46,670 nucleotides of DNA from Cyclobacterium sp. (GTDB taxonomy: Bacteria; Bacteroidota; Bacteroidia; Cytophagales; Cyclobacteriaceae): NCBI RefSeq assembly GCF_014762705.1, contig NZ_JABURL010000079.1, positions 1-46,670 on the forward strand, in the 5' to 3' direction. The translations under genes and the position numbers were made by a program. Positions within the stretch are counted from its first letter, which is position 1. The number at the start of each line of letters is the position of its first letter. The notes under the pieces were generated by a model. It was not told the DNA's origin, did no database searches, and saw only the letters and a program-made list of their open reading frames with translations. Positions 25,940-34,175 of this stretch are shown here, piece by piece.

Positions 25940-27268
25940 ATGAATAAGGAAAGAAAGAGCCTGCTATCTCGCAGAAAATTTATGGGAACCGGTCTGCTTG
26001 GTGCAGCAGGAATGGGAGTGTTGCCACATGTCAGCGTAGGTAAGGCAGGACAAAATGAAATAATTAGGGATGAAACTTTTCGTTTGGGCTTTATTGGGCT
26101 TGGGAGACAGGGCAATGGGTTGTTAAACAGTTTTATATCCCTTCCCAATGTGGATGTAGTAGCAGGATGTGATGTATATGCAGCCAAAAGGCAGCGGTTT
26201 CTGAATAAAACTCAAGCCTATTACAAGGAAAACAAGCGGGAAATAAAAGTGGAGGTTTATGAAAATTACCATGACCTATTGTCCAGAAAAGATGTAGACG
26301 CTTTGGTCATAGCCACACCTGATCACTGGCATGCCTTGATGGCCATTGATGCCTGCAAAGCAGGAAAGGATATTTACCTGGAAAAACCACTCACTTTTAC
26401 CATTAAGGAAGGGCAGGAATTGGTCAAGGCTGTTCGGGAAAATAACATCGTTTTGGCAACGGGGAGCATGCAAAGGTCCTACGCTAATTTTCAGCAGGCT
26501 GTCCGGATGGTTCAAAAAGGAAGAATTGGCCAGATAAGCAAGGTTTATGCCTGTGTTGGAGGGCCTCCCAAGCCCTTTGATTTGCCAAAAGAGGAGGTTC
26601 CGGAAGGGCTGAACTGGGATCTTTGGTTGGGACCTTTGAATGCTTCCATTCATTTTAATAATGAACTCAATCCTCCGATTTCCCTGAATCCTCCCGAAAA
26701 TGAAAAAATCTGGGGAGGATGGCGTTGGTACAAAGAAACCGGGGGTGGACTGACCACAGATTGGGGAGCCCATATGTTTGACATTGCTCAATGGGCTATA
26801 GGAATGGACAGAAGCGGGCCAATTGAAATTATTCCTGCGGGATACCAGGATACAGAATACCTGACTTTTAAATATGCCAATGGGGTGACCGTCACCGAAC
26901 AGCCTTTTGATGACAAGGAAAGCAGGGGCTGCAAGTTTTTTGGAAAAGACGGTTGGATAGAAGTTTCCCGCTCTCACTATGAAGCATCAGATCCTTCTCT
27001 ATATCAGGTTCTGGATGAGGGAGAAAGCCTGCAGGGCGGCGGCGGCAGGGCCCACCACATCGATTTTATGGAATCTGTCAAAAGGAGAAAAGATCCCATT
27101 GCCCCGGTGGAGATCGGTCATAGCACCTGTGTTACCTGTAACCTGGGAAATATTGCCTATGAACTGGGCAGGCCATTAAAGTGGAATCCGGCGAAGGAAC
27201 AGTTTGTGAATGATCCGGAGGCAGAAAAACACCTTCACAGGGCTTACAGGCCAGGTTATCGCCTTTAA
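25940..27268 (+). CDS. Tat-exported Gfo/Idh/MocA family oxidoreductase
   Basis: 442 residues. A twin-arginine signal is seen at the start (LLSRRKFMGTGLLGAAGMG, Arg11-Arg12). The NAD(P)-binding Rossmann domain has LGFIGLGRQGNGLL, and the catalytic-domain entry EKPLTFT (EKP motif) follows at about residue 147. The C-terminal domain includes TTDWGAHMFDIAQWAIG, also a conserved block of this family. It probably oxidises a sugar or cyclitol in the periplasm. It is followed by a strong terminator at 27281-27308, so it is likely monocistronic. Confidence 0.93.
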   Translation: MNKERKSLLSRRKFMGTGLLGAAGMGVLPHVSVGKAGQNEIIRDETFRLGFIGLGRQGNGLLNSFISLPNVDVVAGCDVYAAKRQRFLNKTQAYYKENKREIKVEVYENYHDLLSRKDVDALVIATPDHWHALMAIDACKAGKDIYLEKPLTFTIKEGQELVKAVRENNIVLATGSMQRSYANFQQAVRMVQKGRIGQISKVYACVGGPPKPFDLPKEEVPEGLNWDLWLGPLNASIHFNNELNPPISLNPPENEKIWGGWRWYKETGGGLTTDWGAHMFDIAQWAIGMDRSGPIEIIPAGYQDTEYLTFKYANGVTVTEQPFDDKESRGCKFFGKDGWIEVSRSHYEASDPSLYQVLDEGESLQGGGGRAHHIDFMESVKRRKDPIAPVEIGHSTCVTCNLGNIAYELGRPLKWNPAKEQFVNDPEAEKHLHRAYRPGYRL

Positions 27269-27280
27269 TTTAATCATTAA

Positions 27281-27308
27281 GCGGGATTTAAATGTCCCGC
27301 TTTTTTTT
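27281..27308 (+). terminator. rho-independent terminator after the Gfo/Idh/MocA gene
   Basis: The stem GCGGGA / TCCCGC (loop TTTAAATG) is followed directly by eight T residues, 13 bases after the stop codon at 27268. Confidence 0.85.
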
Positions 27309-27360
27309 CAGGCTGAGAATTGCAGCTATTTGGCAATTGTTAAAAAAAAAATCAATTCCA

Positions 27361-28647
27361 TCATTTATCCATTTCCACCACTTTGTTTCCTCCAATATAT
27401 ATTTCGTTGATTTCCCGGGTGTTCCGGATATCTTCAAGAGGATTGGCATCCAAAATGATAAAATCAGCAAAATGGCCCGCTGACAAAGTTCCCAAACCTT
27501 CCAATTCCAGATATTCGGCTACATTTTTGGTGGCAGCAACAAGGATTTCCATGGGAGACATGCCCGCATCGGCCATCATTTCCATTTCCAGGTGTTCAAA
27601 GTATCCCATAAATCGGGTGGGTACACCGCTGTCTGTTCCAAACACAATGGGCACACCGGCGTCGCTCAATGTTTTCAGGTTGGCATAGGCTGTCGGCAAT
27701 TGTTTTTTATAGGTCTGTCCATTGCTGTTAGCCGCTACACTCGCCTGCCTTTCCGGATCCAGAAGGGGTTGAATGGTTTCCATAAGATAAACTTTTTGAA
27801 AAAAGGGATCCGAAAAAAAGGCAGCCGTATCTTCATAGACATAAGTGGAGAGTTCGCGTGTAAGGGTGGGGCAGTACCCGATATTTTTTTCCCTGATCAA
27901 CTGGATGAAGGAATCGTCCACGGGTAAGTCCCTTACACTGTGTGCCAGCAGATCCGATCCGGCTTCCAATAACTTTCTGCTGTCTTCCAGATAATAGGAA
28001 TGGGTGGCGATTTTGTATCCAAGTTCATGGGACCTGCCGATCACCGCCCGGTACACTTCTTCAGACATTTTTGTGGCATTACCCAGATTGTCATCCACCC
28101 GAATCTTCATGAAATCTACCCCCATTTCGTGATTTTCTTCAATCATTTTTTCGGCTTCGGCCGGCGTATCTCCCGTGATGACTGCGCCTGCGATAAATAA
28201 CCTTGACCTATTCTGGGGGTTTTTATCATTGAGGTGTCGGAAAGAAACCGCCTCTTCCTGATCCCCGCCGAGGCTGACGACAGTTGTGATGCCGTAGGTT
28301 GCATATATGGATAAATTTTCAGCAAGGTTTTCAGCGGAATAATGGCCTCCAGATATACCCTTTACATCCCCCACATGACCATGGCCATTGATCAGTCCAG
28401 GGATAATGGTTTTGCCCGTAAGATCAATCACATGGGAATGCTCAGGAATTTCTACTTCTTCCCTGGACCCGATGGCTATAATTTGATCCTCCTGAACCAA
28501 AAGAATCCCATCTTCGATTGGGGTAGCACCGCTGCCATCGATGATCTTGGCACCTGAAAAGGCAGTGAAGGCGGCTTCCTCCTGTATATCATTTTTGCAG
28601 GCAAGGAGGCATAAAAGTGAAAGGCCGATTAAGGGATAAATTTTCAT
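27361..28647 (-). CDS. lipoprotein amidohydrolase family enzyme
   Basis: 428 residues. A lipoprotein signal ends at LLAC (Cys17). TIM-barrel amidohydrolase motifs are the metal-binding His pair HGH (His89, His91 in GLINGHGHVGD), a later His in KIATHSYY, LLAHSVRDLP, and Asp in FGTDSGVPT. The composite beta-sandwich at both ends (ISDGSG-type start SGAKIIDGSGA and FADFIILDANPLEDI end) is typical of imidazolonepropionase/dihydroorotase-like members. Substrate unknown. The ATG is at 28647. Confidence 0.92.
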   Translation of the reverse strand: MKIYPLIGLSLLCLLACKNDIQEEAAFTAFSGAKIIDGSGATPIEDGILLVQEDQIIAIGSREEVEIPEHSHVIDLTGKTIIPGLINGHGHVGDVKGISGGHYSAENLAENLSIYATYGITTVVSLGGDQEEAVSFRHLNDKNPQNRSRLFIAGAVITGDTPAEAEKMIEENHEMGVDFMKIRVDDNLGNATKMSEEVYRAVIGRSHELGYKIATHSYYLEDSRKLLEAGSDLLAHSVRDLPVDDSFIQLIREKNIGYCPTLTRELSTYVYEDTAAFFSDPFFQKVYLMETIQPLLDPERQASVAANSNGQTYKKQLPTAYANLKTLSDAGVPIVFGTDSGVPTRFMGYFEHLEMEMMADAGMSPMEILVAATKNVAEYLELEGLGTLSAGHFADFIILDANPLEDIRNTREINEIYIGGNKVVEMDK

Positions 28648-28720
28648 GATTAAAAGTTAGTCAATTTTTTGGACTTATCCATTGGGTGTAATGCTGGCCA
28701 AATTATCTGCCTGATAAACT

Positions 28721-29806
28721 TTAAGGAGTATTATTGATTGTCTCCCAGATGGTGTCTAAAAACCGGAAAGCGATAAGGCTTTGTTCAGGGTTTTCTCCCA
28801 TGCGGACCAAAACCAGGTTTTGGGAAGGCACAACACACACATATTGACCATCCCTGCCCATTCCACAAACCATGTCAGTTGGACCATTGGGGATAAAACT
28901 TCCCAGAAAAGGAGATTGAATCCCGGGGACCATAAAACTATCCATCCCGTTGAGCCACCAAAGGTAGCCGTAGCTTTCATTCAGTTCCTGAGACGGTGCC
29001 AGCATGGCTTGAAGGTAGGCCTTATCGCTGATGATTTCCTCGCTTCCCCACATTCCCTTTGCCAGTATCATCAGGCCAAACCGGGCCATGGAGCGTGCAT
29101 CGCTGAAAAAGACCTTGTTATACCCTATTTCCTGCCAAAAACCAGTCATGCCTATTTTAGCACCTATTTTTTGTTGAAAATACTCCGATAAACCCAATCC
29201 GGTAGCCTGTTCAAGGATGGGGTCCAACAGGGTATACGGAGCATTGTGGTAAGCCCACCTTTGCCCGGGATCTGTCAGGTACTGCAGGTTTTCAGGAGCA
29301 TAATCATCGGAGTTGCTTATACCGTCATCCAGTCCGGTGGTCATACTCAGGTGGTGGCGGACCTGGATGAGGTTTTCTTTTTCCGCCGGCAGGCTGCTCC
29401 ATCCAGGCCCAAGGATTTCGCTGGTGGACTGATCCAGGGATAGTTTTCCGTCCGCTTGTGCTATGCCCGCCAAAGTAGCGGTAAGTGTTTTTCCCGCCGA
29501 AGCCCAGTACCAGGCTGAGTTTTCCTGAAAGGGCTGATTACCGGCCAGTCTATTGCCAAAGTAGTACTCCAGAGCAATCTTTCCATCCCTAAGAATGATG
29601 AAAGCCCTGGTGCCTTTTTGGGCGAGCAATTGCTCCAGCTCCTCTAACTTTTCTTCCTCCAATCCCAAACTGGTAGTTTCCCAATTTCCCGATTGGAGAG
29701 GCGGAAAATAAAGGTCAGCAGCGGGAATAGGTTCCGGTGATGGTGCCTCTTGGCAGCTACAAAAAGCAATGACTGAAAAAATGAAAAAGAATGGATAATA
29801 TTTCAT
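28721..29806 (-). CDS. lipoprotein serine hydrolase (beta-lactamase class C family)
   Basis: 361 residues. A lipobox (FCSC) lies near residue 16. The SxxK catalytic motif is SAGK (Ser103, Lys106) in AWYWASAGKTLTATLAG, with YHN in RWAYHNAPYT as the second motif. This is the beta-lactamase/esterase fold, but real substrates are usually D-aminopeptides or esters rather than antibiotics. It is outer-membrane or periplasmic, by its signal. It starts 73 bases upstream of the amidohydrolase on the same strand, so the two may form an operon. Confidence 0.9.
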   Translation of the reverse strand: MKYYPFFFIFSVIAFCSCQEAPSPEPIPAADLYFPPLQSGNWETTSLGLEEEKLEELEQLLAQKGTRAFIILRDGKIALEYYFGNRLAGNQPFQENSAWYWASAGKTLTATLAGIAQADGKLSLDQSTSEILGPGWSSLPAEKENLIQVRHHLSMTTGLDDGISNSDDYAPENLQYLTDPGQRWAYHNAPYTLLDPILEQATGLGLSEYFQQKIGAKIGMTGFWQEIGYNKVFFSDARSMARFGLMILAKGMWGSEEIISDKAYLQAMLAPSQELNESYGYLWWLNGMDSFMVPGIQSPFLGSFIPNGPTDMVCGMGRDGQYVCVVPSQNLVLVRMGENPEQSLIAFRFLDTIWETINNTP

Positions 29807-30091
29807 ATCAAACTCAAATGGTTCCCATAAAAGTAAGGACTCTTTGTGGAATTGATATCATGTAACAAAGACATCAAGTCAGCTGGACAGGGAGGTGATA
29901 TAAATTCCGGGTGAAAGGTAAGGCAACATTGGTTTGGTAGTGGTTGCAGGAGCAAGAGTTACCGAAGCGGACTTGTCAGTTCGCAATATTTGAGAATAGT
30001 TAAATAAGGGATAGGATTGAATCCCGATTTTAGAATTTAGATTTCAACCTCAACAATCAATCATTGTCCAATATACTGCCAGGTAATGGTT

Positions 30092-30577
30092 CTATTGGGC
30101 GACCAACGCCACCTGATAAATGGTAAAAAATTCAGGCTCCTGATCTAATAGGTTAACGTTTTGCCTGGCCCACAAACGGTTTTTTTCATCCACATGGGTA
30201 GGGGTGAAAAGAGGGGGGCAGTGACCAACTTTGCTATATCCTCCTTCTGTTTCTCTTACCAGAAATTTCAAGGGATTTAATTGGGAAATGATTTCCGTTC
30301 TTTCCTCCCGGGTAACTGTGCCAGGGGTAGGGAATTCTTCAAGAGAAATACCGGAGCGATAAAGCATCAGCCCTTTATTATGGATGCTGAAAAAGCCTTC
30401 CACTACCCCGGCCATTGGTTTTGGGGTATCATAATCTTTTCTTCCCCCAATTGGATATCCGGGATTGAGGATAAACTTATCAAAGGGAATGCCTTCTATG
30501 GACAAACCATTCCCCTGTTGGCTCAGGTCATAGGTATGAAACAAGGTGTCCGTTGCAAAAACAAATTGAACGGTCAA
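30092..30577 (-). CDS. unknown protein coupled to the short DnaE gene
   Basis: 161 residues with no signal or membrane segment. Distinctive blocks are FILNPGYPIGGRKDYDTPKP, GVVEGFFSIHNKGLMLY and HCPPLFTPTHVDEKNRLWAR. I do not recognise a family. It begins with TTG, whose last two bases overlap the TGA of dnaE (TTGA, 30577-30574), so the start is set by translational coupling; no alternative ATG lies near. Position as the partner of an error-prone-type polymerase suggests an accessory role in mutagenic DNA synthesis, but this is only contextual. Confidence 0.65.
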   Translation of the reverse strand: MTVQFVFATDTLFHTYDLSQQGNGLSIEGIPFDKFILNPGYPIGGRKDYDTPKPMAGVVEGFFSIHNKGLMLYRSGISLEEFPTPGTVTREERTEIISQLNPLKFLVRETEGGYSKVGHCPPLFTPTHVDEKNRLWARQNVNLLDQEPEFFTIYQVALVAQ

Positions 30578-33534
30578 TCATCCGCATTCCAGTAGGCCAT
30601 CCGCTCACAGCTGCTGACTTCCAGACTGTAGAAGCCGAATTCCTCGGTGACCTTTCCCTTGATCAGGTAGATGCCGCGGCCCTTGAAGGGTGTCTTTTTC
30701 ACTACCGGGGGGAAATGCACCGTATCGATCCAGTGGCCCTCGCGGTCGATAAAGGTGCCAAAATTCATCACTTCCCCCTTTACCGTCCGGGTGTATTTGA
30801 CGGTGACCAGGTAACCGACCAGCTGCACCCGTCTGCCCAGAAATTGCGCCATTTCTCTGGCTGCAATGCCACGGACCTGCTGTTCCTTTACCAATAGAAA
30901 AGGGGAGTCCAGGGGGAATTCCAGGATCTCCAGCTGGTCGATGATCTCCTGCCTTATATCGGCAGCTTCCAGCACAGGTGGCTGTAGTTCCCGGAATCCG
31001 ACTTGTGCAAACAGCCGCTGGCTACCGCCCGCAGGAGTCTTTTTGCGGTGCAGGATAAAATGGGCCTCCCAGAGGGTTTCCTGCTTGCTCTTGCCGGTGA
31101 AGCGGAAGCAGCCTATCCGCACCAGTATCAGCAATTGTTCCAGACTGATGTCTACCCGGGAGACAAAGTCCACCAGGCTGGTATACAGCCCTCCCTGTTG
31201 CCTTTCCTGCAGGATTTTGATCACACTTTCTTTTTGCAGGAACTTCATGTGCACAAAGCCCAGGTACACGGTTTTGCCCCGGATACAGCTGAGGTTTTCG
31301 CTTTCATTGATGTGCGGGGCCTGTATGTCGGCACCGTTCATGCGGAGTTCATGAATGTAGAATTCGGTGTGGTAAAAGCCACCGAAATTATTGATAACGC
31401 CCACCATAAATTCCAGGGGAAAATGGGCCTTGAGGTACAGGCTTTGGTAGCTTTCTACGGCAAAGGAAGCGGAATGGCCCTTGGCAAAGGAATAACCGGC
31501 AAAGCTCTCGATCTGGTGCCAGACCTCTCCCGTAACCTTTGGGTCACGGCCCTTTTCCCGGCAGTTGGCAAAGAAGCTGTCCTTTACCCGTTGGAATTCA
31601 TCTTTGGAGCGGGACTTGCCGCTCATGCCCCTCCGCAACACATCGGCCTCGCTCAGGGAAAGACTGGCAAAGTAATGGGCCACCTTGATCACATCCTCCT
31701 GGTACACCATGATGCCATAGGTTTCGGGCATGATGTCGCGGAGTACGGGATGGGCCATTTCCCTTCTGGCAGGATTTACATGCCGCAGGATGTACTCCCG
31801 CATCATGCCAGAGCGGGCCACTCCGGGGCGGATGATGGAACTGGCGGCCACCAGTTCCAGGTATTCGTCAGCTTTCATTTTGGCCAGCAGCATGCGCATG
31901 GCCGGTGATTCCACATAGAAAGCACCGACGGTACGTCCCTCACGCAGGTGTTGTTTGATTTTGGGATCTTCTTTGAAAGTGGCTACCTGGCGGATATCCA
32001 CTTCTTTGCCCTGATTTTGGTAGATGATTTCCAGGGTACTTTTGATATGCCCCAGGCCTCTTTGGCTGAGGATGTCAAACTTGTGCAGGCCTATGTCCTC
32101 CGCCACATGCATGTCGAAATGGGAAATGGGGAAGCCTTTGGGTGGTAGTTCCGTTGCGGTATAATAATGGATGGGTTTGTGGGCGATCAGCACTCCTCCG
32201 GCATGGATACTGAGGTGGGAGGGCATGTCCCGGATCACCTGACTGTAGTGGTAGATCAGCTTGCCATACTGATCAGGTCTATAGTTGTTGTGTTGCAGCT
32301 TGTCTCCATGGTATATCAGCGATTCGATTTCAGATTTGGGCAGACCAAAGACTTTTCCCAATTCCCGAAGGACAGAGTTGTACTGGAAGGTATTGAAGGT
32401 GGCCAGCAGGCAGACATGCTCACTTTCGGGGCGGTTGTATTTTTTAAAAATATAGCCGGTCATTTCATCCCGGTCTTTCCAGGAGAAGTCCAGGTCAAAG
32501 TCAGGGGGATTTTCCCGGTACAGGTTGATAAAACGCTCAAAATACAGGTCCAACTCGATGGGATCCACGTCCGTGATGCACAGGCTGTAGGCCACGATGC
32601 TGTTGGCTCCGCTGCCACGGCCCACATAGAAGAAGTTTTTTTTTCGGGCATAGTTGACAATGTCATAGTTGATCAGGAAGTAGGAGACAAAGCCTTTTTG
32701 CTGGATCATTTCCAGTTCTTTCAGGATGCGCTTTTCTTTGGTTTCGTCCAGGCTGCCGTAGCGCAACAGGGCACCCTTAAAAGTTTCCTGCCGCAGGTAG
32801 TCAAAGTCATCCCAGTCTGAGCCCAGGATATCACGCTTGTTTTTTACCGCCTGGAAATAGAAGGAAAACTGGCATTGTTCCAGCAGTTTTTGGGTATTGT
32901 AGATCAGGTAGCTGTGGCCCTCGCTGCGGGCCACCATGTCGGCGTAGCCGTAAAACCGATCGGATGGGTCTCCCTGTTCTGAGAGAGGTAATTTGCTCAG
33001 CAGGGTATTGCCATCCATGCAGCGAAGCAGGCGGTGGGCGTTGAAGTCGGTTTTGCCGGCAAATGTAGCCGGCTGCAAAAGGACCAGCCGGTCTTTGTGC
33101 TTTGCCCAGGGGCTGTAGGGCAGCCGCTTCAGCTGAGAGGGGTGCAGCCCGATGTACTCGTTTTCACGAAGGGAAAAAAGCACTTCTGAAAATGGGTAAA
33201 TGATGAAGGCATGGTCCATGGCCGGGGCCCTGTCGGAAAAAGGTTGTTTGTGGACCAGGTGATGGGAGAGGTGGAGGTTCAGCTCATAAAAGCCTTCCTG
33301 ATTTTGGGCCAGCCCGATGTACTGCTGTCTGACGCCATTGCGGAAGTCGATGCCGACTACGGGGTGGATCCCGTTTTTTTGGGCTTCCCGGATAAAGGGG
33401 AAGACCCCGGAAGTGCTGTTGATGTCGGTCAGGGCCAGGGCGTCGAGTTTGTGCTTTATGGCCTCCGCTACAAGGGCTTCCACGGAGAGGGTACCATACT
33501 TGAAACTGTAATGACTGTGGCAGTTGATGTGCAT
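30574..33534 (-). CDS. dnaE2: short DNA polymerase III alpha subunit (DnaE2/ImuC-like)
   Basis: 986 residues. The N-terminal PHP domain begins MHINCHSHYSFKYGTLS. The C-family polymerase palm has VGRGSGANSIVAYSL (near residue 304) and the catalytic acids in PPDFDLDF (345-350). The fingers and helix-hairpin-helix follow (HAGGVLIA; GYSFAKGHSASFAVESYQ), and a C-terminal OB-like region comes last. It is about 150-250 residues shorter than the replicative alpha subunit, as in the DnaE2/ImuC error-prone class. No LexA-type repressor, dinB or imuB lies next to it here, unlike many mutasome operons. A 7-base inverted repeat is present just upstream. The gene symbol is by class. Confidence 0.9.
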   Translation of the reverse strand: MHINCHSHYSFKYGTLSVEALVAEAIKHKLDALALTDINSTSGVFPFIREAQKNGIHPVVGIDFRNGVRQQYIGLAQNQEGFYELNLHLSHHLVHKQPFSDRAPAMDHAFIIYPFSEVLFSLRENEYIGLHPSQLKRLPYSPWAKHKDRLVLLQPATFAGKTDFNAHRLLRCMDGNTLLSKLPLSEQGDPSDRFYGYADMVARSEGHSYLIYNTQKLLEQCQFSFYFQAVKNKRDILGSDWDDFDYLRQETFKGALLRYGSLDETKEKRILKELEMIQQKGFVSYFLINYDIVNYARKKNFFYVGRGSGANSIVAYSLCITDVDPIELDLYFERFINLYRENPPDFDLDFSWKDRDEMTGYIFKKYNRPESEHVCLLATFNTFQYNSVLRELGKVFGLPKSEIESLIYHGDKLQHNNYRPDQYGKLIYHYSQVIRDMPSHLSIHAGGVLIAHKPIHYYTATELPPKGFPISHFDMHVAEDIGLHKFDILSQRGLGHIKSTLEIIYQNQGKEVDIRQVATFKEDPKIKQHLREGRTVGAFYVESPAMRMLLAKMKADEYLELVAASSIIRPGVARSGMMREYILRHVNPARREMAHPVLRDIMPETYGIMVYQEDVIKVAHYFASLSLSEADVLRRGMSGKSRSKDEFQRVKDSFFANCREKGRDPKVTGEVWHQIESFAGYSFAKGHSASFAVESYQSLYLKAHFPLEFMVGVINNFGGFYHTEFYIHELRMNGADIQAPHINESENLSCIRGKTVYLGFVHMKFLQKESVIKILQERQQGGLYTSLVDFVSRVDISLEQLLILVRIGCFRFTGKSKQETLWEAHFILHRKKTPAGGSQRLFAQVGFRELQPPVLEAADIRQEIIDQLEILEFPLDSPFLLVKEQQVRGIAAREMAQFLGRRVQLVGYLVTVKYTRTVKGEVMNFGTFIDREGHWIDTVHFPPVVKKTPFKGRGIYLIKGKVTEEFGFYSLEVSSCERMAYWNADD

Positions 33535-34175
33535 TTTGTTTATTTAATTAACATTATTAGGTTAATAATATAAACATTAAAAAAGATTTTTATGAGTGAG
33601 GAAGCTGTTTTTTTTTAAAGTGAAATGTTGAGGGTCCGGTGTGGGTTGATTAAAACTATCTGATTAATTGATATGTACACCGTGACTCAAACCAAAGTCA
33701 GGAAACAATTGATATTAAAAAATTATATACAATACATGCTTTTAACAGGTAAAAAAAATATTTTTATAAACGGTTAATATATAATTTTTGGTATTTTATA
33801 TTTAAAATAACAAAATAATATTAATAATTAAATATGTTATTTTTTAATAGGTACAAAGTAACATATTTAATTCTGTATTATAGTTTAAGTTCATTATAAT
33901 TAATTAAATTATTGATTATACATTGTGTTAAATATTTTTTATATTGATTGGACGAAATTAAGTCAATGCTGATCAAGCCTATTTAGCTGGGATTTATAAA
34001 AGACCAACAGCTTCGTATTCCCACTGCCCACTTTATTGTTCCAAAAAAATCAGATGACTTTCGATTGAAAGGAAGGATGCCTGTGGTATTTTCTTCGGTG
34101 TTTTCAGTTTAAGTCAGCCCTTGGGGCATTCGTTTGCATTTCAAAAATTAACATCAACCTAAACCCACAAAAATC
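33535..34175. other. AT-rich divergent intergenic region, 641 bases
   Basis: Carries the upstream regions of dnaE2 (minus) and susC (plus). A perfect inverted repeat ATTATTA-GGT-TAATAAT lies at 33553-33569, about 18 bases before the dnaE start; it may be an operator. The AT-rich block 33700-33930 holds no ORF. The susC side (33960-34175) has mixed composition. I cannot fix the susC promoter with confidence. Confidence 0.5.
33553..33569 (-). promoter_or_regulatory. candidate operator upstream of short DnaE gene
   Basis: Inverted repeat of perfect 7-base arms (ATTATTA / TAATAAT) with a GGT spacer, about 18 bases upstream of the ATG. Its base composition is low, so chance is a real possibility in this AT-rich region. 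Confidence 0.35.

Noticed and set aside
26276-26977. A 233-codon minus-strand open frame
   Set aside because: It is fully antisense to the Gfo/Idh/MocA gene, whose motifs are clear.
31003-31908. A 300-codon open frame on the plus strand
   Set aside because: It is antisense to the well-supported DnaE gene, in a GC-rich part where antisense frames stay open by codon bias.
30574-33534. Replicative DNA polymerase III alpha subunit
   Set aside because: At 986 residues the protein is too short for the replicative form; the features fit the DnaE2/ImuC type instead.
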